From: Madurella fahalii
Taxonomy: Eukaryota; Ascomycota; Sordariomycetes; Sordariales
Assembly: GCA_029876055.1 (NCBI GenBank)
Contig: CM056875.1
Location: 744,001-808,000 of the forward strand
DNA: 64,000 nt
Direction of reading: 5' to 3'
The notes beneath the pieces are model-generated. The model worked only from the letters and a program-made list of their open reading frames with translations. It did not search any database and was not told the DNA's origin. Below are positions 46,396-57,191 of this stretch, piece after piece (positions within the stretch are counted from its first letter, which is position 1; every line of letters begins with the position of its first letter). A program made the translations under genes and the position numbers.

Positions 46396-49300
46396 CTAAA
46401 CGTTCTCAAAAAAGAAGCTCGGCTGCCCGGGTAGCGCGGACTCGGCCACCGGCGCCTTGATGTCGACCTCCTCGCCGTTGGCCGTCAGGTCCTTGCCCTT
46501 CTTGCTGTCCTCCTCGACAGCCAGGATCTGCACCGACTCGAGGCCGGCAGCCCGCTTCAGGCCGGGGACCATCGCCTGCAGAGCGTGTCGGTTAGCATCC
46601 ACTTCCACCGCAACCAAAAAAAAAAAAAAAAAAAAAGAGAGAGAGAGAGAAAGAGAGGAAGAACCAAACGAGAAAAACAAGGGGCACACATACCAAGAGC
46701 GTCTTCTTCTCGTCAAACGCAAGCTTGCGCGACAGCACCGCCTCGGCCGGCTCGCCGTCCCGGAGGCGCTTCTTCAGCGCCTGCACGAACGGCATGGCCT
46801 TCTTCATCTCGCCCATCTTGCCGATCCGGCCGTTGAGCTCCTTGTCCTCGATCTTCTGCGAGTTGGTCGCCGGGTCCCAGACCTCGTTGAGCAGGTCAAT
46901 GTACTTGGCCTGCCAGGCGGGGAACGACTCGGTCAGGAAGATGGTGAGCTTCTTGGGCTTCTTGGGGTCGAAGTCGCTCTGGCGGCCCTTGGCCATCTTC
47001 TTGAGCTGCGCCGACTCGGCCGAGTTGATGTTGGACGCCGTCTGGCGGACGTATTCGCGCGCCGCCGTCAGAGCCGGATCCGCCGCCGGCACCTCGGGCC
47101 ACCTGGCGAACTGGATCGACTTCTTCTCGCCGAGGATCTCGAGCCACACGTACTCGGCCCAGTGAGGCGCGATCGGTGTGAGGATCAAGGCCTGCGGCAT
47201 GTCAGCACACTGCGATACAAGGGTGAGATGGAGTTTGTGGAACACGTGCCTGTAGTCTGATATACTTGAAGACAAGCTCCTTGTGAAGGGGAATGCCAGC
47301 CGCATTGCAAGCCTCTCTGTCTCCAAGTTAGCGCTGAGCCTTTCCAGAAACAGGGCGGCACAAACCTGTAGGTGTCGCGCGCATTCAGGAAGTCGTAGTG
47401 GGCCGCCTTGAGCGCCAACTTGTACGAAGTCTCTTCGTATTGCTTCCTCGCCTCGTTCACGAGGGCGTTCATCTCGTTGTCGAAGAGAGCATCCTGGAAG
47501 TCGTTGAGCGGCCCGGTCCTGAGCTTCTCATCCTTGACAATCTCCTCGATCCACTCCTTGTTGGTGTAAAACCTCAGAATCGTGTTGTCGGCAACGTCCT
47601 CGACAAAGTTGGAATCCGAGATTCCGTCACCGGCATCGGCAAGCGCCACACGAGCGGCATCAGCACCGTACTTCTTCACGACATCATCTAGAGTCATGAA
47701 GTTGCCAGTGGACTTGCTCATCTTCTCGCCATTCAGCTGAAGATGCCCATTGGCACGGACCGAGCGAGGCCAGTACTCGCGGGGGAAGAGAGCGATGTGG
47801 TTGTACAACCAGAACGTGAGGTGGTTCGGGATCAAGTCTTTGCCGCTGACTCGGATATCAAGCGGGTAGAAGTACTCAAAGTCTCTCCTCATCCCCTCTA
47901 GAGTCGCCTTGGGGATTCCAGACTTGGAGATGATCTCGTCTGTCAACTTGGTCCGGCAAAAGACATAGTCCCAGACTTCGTCAATCATCTGCTCCGGCGC
48001 GATATTGCCCTTACCCTTCTCCCGACCGAAGAGATCTTTGTGCAGCCAGGGGACAAGGGTATAGTAAGCCATGTAGATAGTCGAGTCGCTCAGACTCTCC
48101 ACAAGGAAATTGTGATCCCAAGGGAGCTTCGAACCCAAACCGTAAGTTCTTGCGCAAGCCCATTGCCTCAGCCAGTTGAGCACGCCCTTGAAAGCATGCT
48201 GAGTATCCGGGGAGTAGGTCTCGAGGCCATTGCCGTCTTTGTTCTCGACGTACTCGAAGGCGATATGACGCCAGGAGTCCTCACCATAGTCTAGATACCA
48301 CTGATCCAGGAGAGCGACGGTGCTGTGAAACTTCTGCGTTAGCCGACTAAACTGATGTCATGGAACGTTTAAAATTGAGACTTACCACTCGTCGCCCGAT
48401 CTCGACACGACCTTGTCCTCGGGCTCAGAGTACGCGAAAGCATCCCCGTTCTTGATCAGCTGTTCCCTGACCTTAGGTTTTGCGAGCTCGACCTTCTCTC
48501 CCTTGAAGTCGCCGACCTTCATGACACCCTGGTAAAAACCCTCCTTGTAGGCAAGCTCTTTGGCTTCTAGGAGCTGCTTGGCATCCTTGGGAGAGGCGAT
48601 CTTCAGCTTCTTGACCAGGTGGGGAGCAAGCAGGTCGGAAGTCGGGGTCTGAATGATGGGGATGATCTCCAGGTCGGCCCACTCCTTCTTGATACCGTAG
48701 AAATCGGGTTTCTTGGCCAGCTCGGTCATCATGGCAAAGTCGTCTAGTTCGGCGTCAGCTTGGAGGTCAAGCACAAGCACATATGGCTCAAGGCAGCAAC
48801 ATACCAGGAGAATCAGAAGGAACGGATGTTACAACACCGGTACCCTTGGTGGCCAAGACGGACTCCATAGGAAGGACGCGGACCTGAGGGTGGAAGCTGA
48901 GAGGTGCATGGACAAGGGTGCCGATGATATCAGAGCCCACGAGGTCCGCCGCCTTCTCAGGAACACCCTCCTTCTCGAAGATGCCCTGGTACGCCATATT
49001 CCTCGCAGCCCTCTCGGTGATGACGAAGTACTCCTTCTCGGAGGCCTTGAAGACCCCGTAGATCAGGCTGGGTCCGACGAAGCAGCATACTTGGCCGTAC
49101 ATAGTCTCAGGCCTAAGGGTGGCTGGGCAGAGGTACACGGAAACGCCCTCAGGGATCTTGCCTTTGAGGGCCTCGGCAGCCTTGGGAGCCCATTCCAAGA
49201 CCTTAAGCTTGAGGGCAGTGTACTCCTGGGGGAGAACGCCCTCGCCTATCAGGTGTTAGATTTGTGTAGTCACGGGTTGTCTGGGATGACAGACCTTCGC

Positions 49301-50702
49301 TCCGATCGTGATCCATGCAAGGCTGGCCATCCTTGATGGAGTAGATGGTGTAACTGGCTATTGTTCAGCTTGGCTGCAGCACGAAATTGCAGGAATCCTC
49401 GACAGGTCCAGCCGAGGGACCATTCAGAGGGTTTCACATACCGCTTGCCGAACTTGACCTTTTCCAACTCCTTCAGGCGGATCATCTGCCACTTGACGAA
49501 GGCGTCATAGTAGGGATTGGCATCGGTCGTCACAAACTGGCGTCTCCAGTCGATACGCGCGCCGAAGTTTGTCAGGTCCTTCTTGCACTCCGGCGGGAAG
49601 AACTGAAGCCTGCGCTTGTGTTAGGCCATGGAGGAGTCGGAAGAACAAGCTACAGGAACTGACCAGTATTGCGGGTCTGCGAAAAGGTGAATCTCCTCTA
49701 AGGGAATGCCGACTGAATGCAGAATCTGCCACTGATATTTCGCCTTGACCGTCTTTGCAGCAGCCTTGCCCTTCTTGGCGTTGAACTTGGTCAGGTCTTC
49801 CTTTGCCCCTTTGGGCGCGGGGGCGGCCGGAGCGGGCTCCTCGTCGGCCTTCTCCTCGTACCGCTCGAAGTCGCGGCCGAACATCTCGACTTCTTTGACG
49901 AGCTTATCGGCGGACGCCTTAATGGGCAGACCTAGTGGGTATTAGCGAACTTGGCAGAGTCCGTCTCTTTGCGGAACGTCTACGGCATACCTGTGCAGTG
50001 GTACCCGAGAGGGAACAGGCTGCGCTTGCCCTGCATCCTGGCAAACCCAGTGTGGAATTCGACTACAAGGCATAACGGTTAGCCAGGATACTGGACCATC
50101 GCCGCAGATAACGCCATGTTTTGCGAGGTTCCAAGAGGTCCATACTCTTGCTAAAGCTGAAGGCATGGCCTGCATGCAGACGGCCGTTCATGTACGCTAG
50201 AGGTCAAATCAGCACACCATCCCACGCCGTCCCTCACAGCCGCACATACGGTACGCAATGGTGCCGAAGAACTTGGGAAACCTAAGTCATTGGGTATTAG
50301 CAATGGAGCCCCGTGTAAGTCGTGTTTTTAGGCCGGCCAGCAGCCGCCATTCTCGACCAACATGCCAAGAACTCCCGGCTCGTCCCATGTATGCCACTCC
50401 GACCTGAGGTATACTGCATAAACGTACTTCTCGCGCAGCTCGTCGGCGCTGATGGAATCCAAGGGGAACTCCTCGGTTGACGGAGCATCGACCTCGAAGA
50501 CACCCTCCTCTTCCCACTTCAACTGGTATTTCTGCGCGCGACCAATCAGCCAAACCGCCCTGTCTGTCGTCTACAAAGCATCCACACAATCCCGAACCTT
50601 CTCGATCTCGATGAGGGTATCGCGCTTCTCGGTGCCCTTGAGTTCCTTGGTCTTGGAAATGGCGAGGCCCTCCATGGCCTTGGGCACCGTGGTGTCGGCC
50701 AT
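46396..50702 (-). CDS. cdc60: Cytosolic leucyl-tRNA synthetase
   Basis: Model: complement(join(46396..46575,46694..47191,47250..47316,47366..48322,48386..48743,48805..49245,49295..49353,49442..49609,49664..49931,49991..50062,50146..50196,50250..50281,50404..50531,50598..50702)), about 1127 aa. Class I motifs: HAGH in GRLHAGHAFS (about residue 95) and KMSKS in GEKMSKSTGNF (about 760). In between is the CP1 editing insertion. Family marks include MDHDRSEGEGVLPQEY and LRPETMYGQ. There is no mitochondrial presequence; it starts MADTTVPKAMEGL. The third-last exon ends in a GC donor (GCACGT, 47249-47248) needed to read RLQ-ALILTP. The join of exons 2 and 3 is uncertain. The divergent partner at 51075 shares the upstream 372 bp. 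Confidence 0.95.
46616..46660. repeat. A21 run followed by (GA)n, in the last LeuRS intron
   Basis: Twenty-one A then alternating GA on the plus strand, giving a T-rich tract on the sense strand of the intron 46576-46693. Confidence 0.85.
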
Positions 50703-51074
50703 GGTTGCTTACTCGCAGAATCGGGATGTCCTGTTGAGGATCGAGATCGTTTGCCTCGCCGAGCAGCCAGGGACTTGCAGACCGGGACCGATTTCGCAGC
50801 GATGCTGGGTTGACTCAGATGGACCCGGGAAATTTTGAGTAACTCCGCTGTCCGCGGCTGGCAGCGGGATGGAGGGGCAACGCGGGGTCAAATTTGGGCT
50901 GCTTCAGGCTGGTGGGGTGAAGATGTGGCGCTGCGACTCCGCATTAGCCACAGCAAAGTAAGTGTAGCACCCCTGTCAGGCTGACAGTCCAGGATCGACC
51001 GGGATCTTCGTGAGGCTCAACTTTTTCCAACGCCGTTCACTCACGGTAACACCCGCATCGGACATCCCGTCGCC
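50703..51074. promoter_or_regulatory. Shared divergent promoter, LeuRS / small membrane protein
   Basis: 372 bp between two start codons. No named element is certain. Confidence 0.45.
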
Positions 51075-51582
51075 ATGTTTCCCACACTCGTGCGCCGGCT
51101 GGCGCAGGCCGCAAGGCCGCAGCTCAATGCAGCATCAGCAACCCCAATCAAACTCAAAAAAGTATGGCCACCCGATCTCAAGTCCATGACGCCTCAGCAG
51201 CAACTTCGTTTTGAGAAGAAGTACAAACGGAGGTTGAAGCTCGCTACCGCCCGCCCGCGGTGGGATAAGGCTGTCAGACTGGGCCAGTTATTCACAATTG
51301 CTGGTATGAAGACCAAGGGCTGTGGGCGTGCCATCGCATACTGATTTGCTTTACCTCCAGCCGTTCTGGTGTACATGGTCCTCTTCATGGATTGGAAGGA
51401 CGTGCCAACACCATTTAAGCCGGTGAGGGATCCAATACGTATTCCCATTTTCTTCGTCCCGAATCTGACATTCAATCTAGATCCGCGAGAAATTCTATGG
51501 CTTCTTCGGCGTCTTTACCGAGGAGACGAGGAAACTGGAACGGAAGGACAAGGCTTCCCTCCCGCCAGCGAGCGGCAAGTAA
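51075..51582 (+). CDS. Small protein with mitochondrial-type presequence, 130 aa, unrecognised
   Basis: Model: join(51075..51303,51361..51422,51481..51582), phases exact. The N-terminus MFPTLVRRLAQAARPQL is Arg-rich and acid-free, like a matrix presequence. Then a basic segment (LRFEKKYKRRLKLATARPRW) and a short hydrophobic helix (VLVYMVLFMDW), then a charged tail (IREKFYGFFGVFTEETRKLE). One span with positive residues before it suggests an inner-membrane assembly or ribosome-linked factor, but I cannot assign a family. Earlier stop-containing introns make the three-exon model firm. Confidence 0.8.
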
Positions 51583-51862
51583 CCTCGGCATGATGGGCTG
51601 TTGAAGGATCGCTGTCCCCTCTCCCCCCTTCTGTAAAGTAAACATGTACCATCATGAGGAGTTTCTGGCGTTAGAATACCCCGGCAACAATGGCATGACA
51701 TGGCAGTTTGGCCATGATATAAATGCATCGTCCCGGATCTTCCCGGTTGGCCCGCCTCGGACCGCGATTCAGATTTTTCTCTCCCTTTCCCCTCCCCCCT
51801 CTCCCCTCTCCCTCTCCTCTCCCGTTTTCTGCGTTTCCTGCATGCCACCAGACGGCGAGGTA

Positions 51863-52553
51863 TCACCTCCCATGCCAGACAAAGTTCCCGCCCATCCCCA
51901 GCCCGGCACCCAAACTCCCTCCCAACCCACCGCCCGCTCCTCCGCGCCCTTCGTTGACCGGCCGCTTGGCCACCGTGCCCTGCGCCCGCACCCCCGCAAC
52001 GATCCGCTCCATATTCGTCTCAATCACCACGCCCCCGACCACCATCTCCCCCAGCGTGGCGTGCAGCGTCTCAAAGTTGAAGATCAGGTCCAGCTCGCAG
52101 ACATTCTCGAAGAGCCGGTCGAGAGCCTCGACGTAGACCTGGATCAGGTCGATGAGCGCCAGGGGCGATTCGGTCGACGTGGAGATGATGATGAAGTAGA
52201 GGGTCGCGTAGTGCCGGTATGTTACCAGCGATGGGATGTCCTGCTGTTCGTGGGTGGAGCTGGACGAAGGGGGTGTGAGAAGGGGCGGCAGCGGGAGGAA
52301 GTTGCAGGACCCGGGGGGCCGGTTGGAGACGAGGGTGAAGATCTCAGAGATGAGGCGTTGTTGGAGAGGGGTGTCCTATTTTGGGGGGTAAGGGGGGGGG
52401 TGCGCGTACACAGGTTAGCGATGGTGGGTTTGGCGGGGTTGAGGAGTGGATGGAATGGAGGGACGGGGGGACGGAGGGACTGACTAGCTGGGTGTAAAAC
52501 TTGGTCAGGCGCGGCTGGCCTTGGCCGTTAAAAACCAGAAATGCGTTGATCAT
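51863..52553 (-). CDS. aps3: AP-3 complex sigma subunit
   Basis: Model: complement(join(51863..52375,52485..52553)), 193 aa, one 109 bp intron (GTCAGT..AATAG, phase 0). The small adaptin fold is clear: MINAFLVFNGQGQPRLTKFY, the strand VTYRHYATLYFIIISTSTES, then LALIDLIQVYVEALDRLFEN and CELDLIFNFETLHATLGEMV. The VxxRHYATLYF pattern and VVGGVVIETN point to sigma-3 rather than sigma-1 or -2. AP-3 sorts cargo from the Golgi to the vacuole. A fungal Gly-rich tail (about 160-193) ends the protein. A Pro-rich insertion (about 45-60) separates two strands. Confidence 0.93.
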
Positions 52554-53009
52554 GACGGGGGAGGAGCGTGTTATAATCTGGTGGTCATGGTTGGTGTAGC
52601 GTAACGACTGACCCCGATTACTCGAATTGCTGATACGATAGGGAAAGCGTTCCTGGACACGGCGGGGACATGACGTGCGGCAGCTGACGCTAACCCGGCA
52701 GCTGTCAATATTGTGATCCGTGCATTTGTGATTGGCGCGGCATCATTGGCGGACAGTGTCGCTTGCCTGCCGGCACTTGGAGCTGCAGTGGGGCTGTTTG
52801 AGCTACCATCATGCGAAGCTCTGCTTCTTCAACGGCCACATTCTTTCCCCCGCCCAATTCCAACATTCAGCAAACGATACCTCGACTATTCCGACAAATT
52901 ATCCGCAATCCGGTGCGAATATTTGTTTTCCGACATCACGTTCGGCAGCTTCTTTACATTGGCCACCAAGAGCTCTTGGGTTCTTCACCGGTCGTTTCGG
53001 CATTCAAGA
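52554..53009. promoter_or_regulatory. Divergent region, AP-3 sigma / frataxin
   Basis: 456 bp between two start codons; no specific element assigned. Confidence 0.4.
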
Positions 53010-53657
53010 ATGGCGCGCTCAAGCGTATCCAAGCTTGCCCGCGTGGCCTGCCGGCAACTGCAGACGACTCGTGCCGCCCGTAGCGCCCTGCCGCTTATCC
53101 CTGCCGCTTTCTCCTTGTCGAATCCCGTACCCAGAAGTTCGGCTCCTCTCGCAGCTCGTCGACATATCTCTAGCAGCTCCGATCGTAGGGGCATCACGCC
53201 TGATGACAAACCCCGCGAAGATGTCGAGAACCCCAAGGTCGCCAAAACCCCAGCGAACATTACAGACTCGCAATATCACGCGGCCGCCGACGAGTATCTC
53301 GAGAGACTCCTCACGCGTCTGGAGGAGCTCCAGGACGAGCGGGAGGATGTCGACGTCGAGTATTCGGTACATCATGCCCGCTCCGTGTATCGTTCCTCAT
53401 ACTGACGACCATAGTCTGGTGTTATGACAGTCTCTTTCGGCTCGGAAGTCGGCACGTACGTCATCAACAAGCAGCCTCCTAACAAGCAGATCTGGTTGTC
53501 ATCCCCCAAGACCGGCCCGAAGCGCTACGACTACGTCATCGTGGGCGACTCGCAACACGAGAAGCAAGATACGGCGACTGGAGAATGGGTGTACCTGCGA
53601 GATGGGACCAGTCTGGACGACCTGCTCATCAAGGAACTTGGAATTGACCTCCGTTAA
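53010..53657 (+). CDS. yfh1: Frataxin (mitochondrial iron chaperone)
   Basis: Model: join(53010..53366,53415..53657), 199 aa, one 48 bp intron (GTACAT..CATAG, phase 0), the shortest in the window. The start MARSSVSKLARVACRQLQTT is an Arg-rich matrix presequence running to about residue 55. The frataxin fold starts at ITDSQYHAAADEYLERLLTR, with the acidic ridge EELQDEREDVDVEYS, then VMTVSFGSEVGTYVINKQPP, NKQIWLSSPKTGPKRYDY and LDDLLIKELGIDL. Frataxin feeds Fe-S cluster assembly on Nfs1-Isu1. All core residues look intact. Confidence 0.96.
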
Positions 53658-55011
53658 CCCATTTTTGGCGGTCACAACAACTCTAGCGACGCCAGAGGCG
53701 CGATCTGGGAGGGTGAGTTGCTTCTAGCTTATGAGGTATGTCTGGCGAGCGGTCTACTTCGTGACCCAGCTGGGGAGGGAAAGGGGTGCCAATTCACTCC
53801 ACAGGATTTGGTGGGTCTACTTTCTCGAACGTGTACAATACTACATTTACCCTTTGCATTGTAGCATTTAATGTTGGTCAATTTAGCGGCCGTCGTGGGA
53901 TACGGGCATCCCGGTGCACACAAACTGCTATGGCTCAATGCTGAGGATGTCCCGAACATACCACTGCTTTGCAGCCCGCTACCAACCCCAACCGGTGGCG
54001 GCTTGAAGCTTGGGTGTCTGTCCCCACATAGCACACTTGCTGGGGCGATATGGCGAGCCAATAGGTTGGCGACGATGATATATCTCCATGGCTCGTCGTA
54101 CCAGGATCGGTTCACGGCGTGCTAACTAGGAATTGGCTTAACGGGTATTGAGGTTGGGTGGACATGATAGGTATTGGTACCCGTAGTATGCCATCCAACT
54201 TCTCAGTTGCAACATCAGCCGTCTGGTTATCTGGCACAATTTGACAACCCTGTGGAATAGACTTCCAATCTTAAAACTGAAGCTATCAAGCCTTTAACCA
54301 CAATTCATGTTTTGCTCCCACTGACCGTTCTGGTTGTTCGATGTTTCGTCCCGGCCTCCGTGATTTTGGAAAGTACCTAAATGGACAGGTACTTCTGAGC
54401 TTGCCCGTTGACCGGATACTTCCGCCGCGCTACAGCCAGCCAATCCAGTGACACGCTAGCTCTTCGACCGCAATCACGCCCTGTTTCGGAGCAAGTCACT
54501 GAACTGGTGAAAAATCCCGGAGCGCACCTGTATTGGCATCATCGCAACAGCACGTTTTCTGCAAGTACCAACTATACCTGTCCGTGTGTGCACCGGCCAT
54601 CTTGGGGCGTCTAACGAAAAATCCAACCCCCATCGTTCTTTTAATTTGGCGTTAAGAACGAAATATGAAGGTGACGAGGTCATAAATGAGGATAGCCGAG
54701 GACTGTACATTACCAGTGTGGTTCAAGCCGAAGACTGTCACCCCTAGGCGGCCCCAACGTCGCGTGCCACCTGGTAGACTGAAATTGGGTCCCTATGCGG
54801 GCTCCCACTCCGAACTACAGCCTTCAGCGACGATTGTAAGCCGTATTCGTCCATCAACTTTAGTATTGGAAACGCTGACTCGAAGGGTAAACAGTGCTTC
54901 CGCTTCGGAACACGCATCATTCGCGCGATTGCCCGCCCCAACGATGGGGTGCACACTAACGTCCTCCGTGTTCAGATACCGCCCTCTATCGTACAGCGAC
55001 TCGTCCAGGCT
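53658..55011. other. 1.35 kb without a supported gene
   Basis: AT content rises. The last 240 bp (from about 54775) stay open in the same frame as the kinase-like gene but lack an ATG, so a lost or unseen first exon may lie here. Confidence 0.4.
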
Positions 55012-55557
55012 ATGGCTGGTCTTCTGCCATCCGTAGTCGGTAATTGGATTCGGTCGACCTTCCCAGAGTGGAACCTGCCTCCCCGTGTTGTCCTTAAGAT
55101 GCAGAAGAAAGGCTGGGACAAAGATTTCGATACGAAGAAGGCGGTATACGCGAAGCTACAGCTGCTACAGGGGGTCGCCATCCCTGAATTCCTTGGGGAG
55201 CTCAGATACAATGGCACCAGGGCGATTCTCCTGTCAGATATCGGTGGTGCCTGTCTGATTACTCCCGAAGGAGCCCTGCTAGAGGTAGCCGAAGTCCGCC
55301 GCCTCCTCGGCCAGGCATTTGCTGCCCTCGCTCAATTCCGGGTTTCACAGGACGATGCAAAGCTAGATAACTTTCATATCGTCCAAGATAGAATTATGGT
55401 CGTCGACATGGAAAGGGTGGTCGAGGATCTGACTGACACGGACCTCGACATCATCACAAATTCCACTGTAAACTTCCTCGCCCGCCTATACCAGGACCAT
55501 CAATACTCCCTGTGGACCGATGGTTTCATAGCGGTGGATACTCAGGATACGACATAG
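55012..55557 (+). CDS. Kinase-like fold protein, probably 5' truncated
   Basis: 181 aa from the first ATG that fits (MAGLLPSVVGNW). Recognisable pieces of the protein-kinase-like fold: VVLKMQKKGWD (the lysine strand), GVAIPEFLGELRYNGTRAIL, LLSDIGGACL (hinge), QDDAKLDNFHI (catalytic loop with Asp and Asn but Gln-Asp where His/Gly-Asp is usual) and IMVVDMERV (metal-binding DxE in place of DFG). This matches a fungal family of kinase-like proteins related to aminoglycoside phosphotransferases. The usual N-terminal 100 or so residues, including a glycine-rich loop, are missing. The frame is open 240 bp upstream without a start, so a 5' exon may be lost. Activity is doubtful. Confidence 0.6.
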   Translation: MAGLLPSVVGNWIRSTFPEWNLPPRVVLKMQKKGWDKDFDTKKAVYAKLQLLQGVAIPEFLGELRYNGTRAILLSDIGGACLITPEGALLEVAEVRRLLGQAFAALAQFRVSQDDAKLDNFHIVQDRIMVVDMERVVEDLTDTDLDIITNSTVNFLARLYQDHQYSLWTDGFIAVDTQDTT

Positions 55558-57191
55558 CACGCTATGTGCCCTAGATTGATTTAATGACTGCTATATACGA
55601 GCATAAATGCACGAAATGGCTGGAGGATACGAGGGGGATGTTCTGGCATGAGTTGGATTTGCTAACTCGGCACCGTTCCCAAGCGGGCTGGTAACATCGC
55701 ATGTAGCGGCGACAAGTTGCCCAAGCGCACGCGAGGACTACAAAGAGATCATCACATAGGAGTGGTGGCTCATAATGGAGAGGCGAGATTACGGGGCAGA
55801 CCACGACAGAATGGAGAGTTGGAGGTTGGGAGGTGAGAGCACCGTGTGGTAGATTTCGCAAATCTTCGGCAATCATTCACAAGCTCAGGAGATACTCTGA
55901 AACAAGCCACTGTTGTGCATAAACCAGCTGTATTTGTGGGTCGCGGCTTCGAGTAACCAGTCCATGAGCAGATATCAACAGAGGTGATGTCTTGCAGTCA
56001 AGTTTGGATTTTAACTTTCAATGCTATCTGGATCAGTACACGCGAGCTTGTTATGTAAGATGAGGAAATGAGCACAGTGATTCAATTGCTCGGTAGAAAG
56101 ACTACGTAAATTATACTATACATCAAGTCGAGAATTCGCTGTTGGGGCCGCCGAATCTGACTGGGCCGTATCGCCATTCTCAGCGGCCTTGACAGCGCGG
56201 AGCGCCGGTCACTGTCAAGTACTTGGTACCTCCCTCAGCTACCAGCCACTCCAATTAATCCATCCTACAGAGCCGCGCCCCAAACTACACTCTAAAGCGC
56301 CAATAGGCGGCAAAGAGTTGTATTTGTTCCAATGCTGTGTTCTAATCATAGCTGCTAACAATTGCGGTTCGGGAGGTGAAAGCATCCCTGCAGCTCGTTC
56401 CGGCTATAAGAGGAGGAGGTGGTGGTGGACGAAGTCGAAGTCGAAGACTAGAAGTCTTCAGGGCCTTATATAAGGCATTCCTTTCTTTTGCAACTAACTG
56501 GTGTCTACTACTGTTGTTTCCTATTACTTGTTGATGTAGGTTTTCACCCGGCCTATACGGCACGGTTTTTCTATGTATATAGCGGTAGAAGGTCCGGCAC
56601 ACCCTGTCTTGGGTAAAGCGGTGTAGGAAGAATAATAATAATGTAAAGGGAAAGGCTGGTTACAAGGTTATTTGCTAATATTGATATCAGACTTCCTTGC
56701 CCGACAGGGAGAAGAAGTCTTTTCCTGTCTTTAGTATCATGATCGAGGAATAAATCCTGGCGCCGCAGACTTAATGTAACTTACGTCACTTTATTATACT
56801 AATAAAAATCCAGCTTCCTCTACGGCAGGTCCCGTAGGAAACATTGGTCGCCTATAAACAGAGAATAGACAGAACAATGGGTTCTCCATACCAGCAGCTG
56901 CCTCTGCCGCGGAAGCTAGGTTCGAGACTGACAGTTCACTGGTCGAAGGAGGACCAGAGCTGGCACTGGTCGAGGTCCTCTCCCCACTTCCCTATATTGC
57001 ATATCAGATCCTCTTCCCCCATATTAGGCGCAGAGAAACTGAGGCTGCTCGTATGTCTCCTCGCGCACCGATCAAGTAGCTAAACCCAATAGTTGGGGTC
57101 GCTCAACACATTCTATGTAGTAATAACTAAGTAGGCTAAGTCGCTTTCCTTTTCCTTCCCTACATCTTCAACGCCAAACTGACTTGAATAT
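55558..57191. other. 1.6 kb AT-richer region without a gene
   Basis: Stops in all frames, long TA/AT-rich stretches near 56020-56120 and 56600-56830. Could be old mutated transposon sequence but no element can be named. Confidence 0.4.
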
